Shown piece after piece: positions 62,730 through 64,000 of a stretch of DNA of 64,000 nt (positions are counted from its first letter, which is position 1; the number at the start of each line of letters is the position of its first letter). Position numbers and translations under genes: made by a program. Below the pieces are notes generated by a model, which was not told the origin of the DNA, ran no database searches, and saw only the letters and a program-made list of their open reading frames with translations. Source of the DNA: Comamonas badia DSM 17552 (GTDB lineage: Bacteria; Pseudomonadota; Gammaproteobacteria; Burkholderiales; Burkholderiaceae_C); contig NZ_AXVM01000006.1 in NCBI RefSeq assembly GCF_000484635.1, forward strand, positions 186,001 to 250,000, in the 5' to 3' direction.

Positions 62730-64000
62730 AGAAGCGCCGTAGACCACGCTGACGCCCCCGGCCCCTGCCTGGGCACCCCATGCCGCGAGCGCCACATCGG
62801 AGGGGAAAAAACGGCTGGCGTCGCCCAGCTGCAGCTCGGCCATGGCCGCCTGTCCGTCCGCCTCGCAGCGCAGCGCCAGGCGCACGCACAGGCCAAGCGC
62901 CAGGGAATGGCCGTCTTCCGTCTGCTCGATCCTGGGCGGAAAGCGCCGCACGAAGGCAGCCACATCCGGCACGCCAATGCCCGCCTGCACGCGCAGATAC
63001 CTGCCAAAGCGCGCCCGGGCCGCGGCCACCCCCCAGACCTGCTGGGCTTTCAGGCGCAAGCCTCCGTTGAAATGATCGGGCTGCAGCCGCCCGCTGATGA
63101 TGACGGCCTCGTCGTCGTGCAGGACCTCGGCGCACGACGCCGCCACGCCCTCGTCGGCCGAGACTTCAATCACGCCGCTCTTGTCGTCCAGCTTGAACAG
63201 CGTGAGCTTGCCGCGCTGTCCGTTGATGGTGCGCAGATCGGCCACGATGCCCGCCACCACCACGGTCTCCCGCGTGTCGGCAAGCCGCGCGATCGGTGCG
63301 GCGGCAAAGCGCCGCACCTCGCCTTCCACCGCATCAAACAAATGGCCGGACAGGTGAAAGCCAATCGCCGTTTTCTCCTGCGTCAGGCGCTCGCGCACGT
63401 CCCAGGGCAGCACGACGGCCAGCGGCGGCTCTTCGTTGCTCGCGCCCACGGCGCCGTCGCCCATCATGTCGAACAGGCCGCCCTGATTGGCGTTGGCCAG
63501 CTGCGCCTGAGCGTAGTCGAATGCTATATCTATGGAAGCTGCAAGCGCCGCCCTATCAAGGCTCAGGCCGTCAAAAGACCCTGCTTTTATCAGCGCTTCC
63601 ACCGTGCGCTTGTTGATGCGCGTGCGGTCCACCCGCACGCAGAAATCAAACAGACTGGCAAACGGTCCGCGCGTCGTACCCTGCGGCCCCGTGCCCCGGC
63701 CTTCGCGCGCCGCGACGATGGCCTCGATCGCCTGCTGGCCCGTGCCCTTGACGGCCCCGAGGCCGTAACGGATGACCTTGTCCGTGACCGGCTCAAACCG
63801 GTAAACGCCCCGGTTGATGTCCGGCGGCTCGAACGAGAGCCCCTCGCGGATGGCGTCATCGACCAGTACCTTGAGCTTGTCGGTGTCGTCCATCTCAATC
63901 GTCATGTTGGCGCAGAAGAACTCGGCCGTGTAGTGCACCTTGAGCCAGCCGGTGTGGTAGGCCAGCAGCGAATACGCGGCCGCGTGCGACTTGTTGAAGC
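62727..64000 (-). CDS. dnaE: DNA polymerase III alpha subunit, C-terminal part (partial at window edge)
   Basis: This is the last ~424 residues of the replicative polymerase; the frame is open to the window end. It contains KSHAAAYSLLAYHTGWLKVH, YRFEPVTDKVIRYGLGAVKG, the RAALAASIDIAFDYAQA, then NANQGGLFDMMGDG segment, and IGFHLSGHLFDA. It continues with the OB-fold (VVVAGIVADLRTINGQRGKL) and the C-terminal region. The polymerase active site and PHP domain lie off the window. The stop is the tandem TGATAG of a repeat. clpS follows on the same strand after 135 bases. Confidence 0.95.
   Translation of the reverse strand, partial: FNKSHAAAYSLLAYHTGWLKVHYTAEFFCANMTIEMDDTDKLKVLVDDAIREGLSFEPPDINRGVYRFEPVTDKVIRYGLGAVKGTGQQAIEAIVAAREGRGTGPQGTTRGPFASLFDFCVRVDRTRINKRTVEALIKAGSFDGLSLDRAALAASIDIAFDYAQAQLANANQGGLFDMMGDGAVGASNEEPPLAVVLPWDVRERLTQEKTAIGFHLSGHLFDAVEGEVRRFAAAPIARLADTRETVVVAGIVADLRTINGQRGKLTLFKLDDKSGVIEVSADEGVAASCAEVLHDDEAVIISGRLQPDHFNGGLRLKAQQVWGVAAARARFGRYLRVQAGIGVPDVAAFVRRFPPRIEQTEDGHSLALGLCVRLALRCEADGQAAMAELQLGDASRFFPSDVALAAWGAQAGAGGVSVVYGAS

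Noticed and set aside
63515-63600. Repeat-like string (TATGGAAGCTGCAAGCGC) inside dnaE
   Set aside because: The encoded residues (KAGSFDGLSLDRAALAAS) are a normal, conserved-length part of DnaE, so it is chance similarity rather than an insertion.

Overview
The window reads as chromosomal DNA of a GC-rich betaproteobacterium, most likely Burkholderiales/Comamonadaceae. The evidence is a one-piece tmRNA whose tag reads ANDERFALAA, a twitching-motility (Pil-Chp) cluster, a pyrR-pyrB-pyrX pyrimidine cluster with an inactive dihydroorotase homologue, and many copies of a palindromic repeat (GATAGCTGC...GCGCTTG...CAAGCGC) that I recall from Acidovorax/Delftia-type genomes. No prophage, insertion sequence, CRISPR array or defence island is visible. 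Most of the window is housekeeping.

Layout. 1-4141 (+): end of prfC, then a surface-polysaccharide module of acyltransferase, AT-rich membrane protein, small flippase-like protein and membrane-anchored glycosyltransferase. 4235-7423 (-): gltIJKL glutamate/aspartate ABC transporter. 7567-12886 (-): yqgE-ruvX-pyrR-pyrB-pyrX-arsC-like-pyrC. 12951-23546 (-): pilG-pilH-pilI-pilJ-chpA-pilU, controlling type IV pili. 23755-25065 (+): hemL. 25127-29178 (-): EamA exporter, purH, fis and dusB. 29279-29758 (+): YqaA-type membrane protein. 29902-41901 (+): a ten-gene sulfate assimilation run, sbp-cysTWA-cysJ-cysI-cysG-cysH-cysD-cysN, covering uptake, activation, APS reduction, sulfite reduction and siroheme synthesis. 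41902-43346: repeat-rich segment with a gene remnant and a higBA pair whose toxin is frameshifted. 43347-43724 (-): ssrA. 43778-47866 (-): purL. 48009-51468 (+): map-glnD. 51435-52871 (-): sbcB. 52943-56214 (+): mltB, a CoA-binding protein and metY. 56276-59721 (-): an alpha/beta-hydrolase/M23 peptidase fusion and a TehA-like transporter. 59826-64000 (-): clpA, clpS and the 3' part of dnaE.

The most unusual signal is the behaviour of dispersed repeats. Two different repeat families sit in frame inside purL. The palindromic repeat also begins at the stop codon of hemL, metY and dnaE, giving each the same tandem stop TGATAG, and a reverse copy covers the end of cysA. Other points worth a second look are an AT-rich cassette whose edges lie inside the flanking genes, the hydrolase-peptidase fusion, the broken higB beside ssrA, and a 34-bp tail-to-tail overlap of glnD and sbcB.
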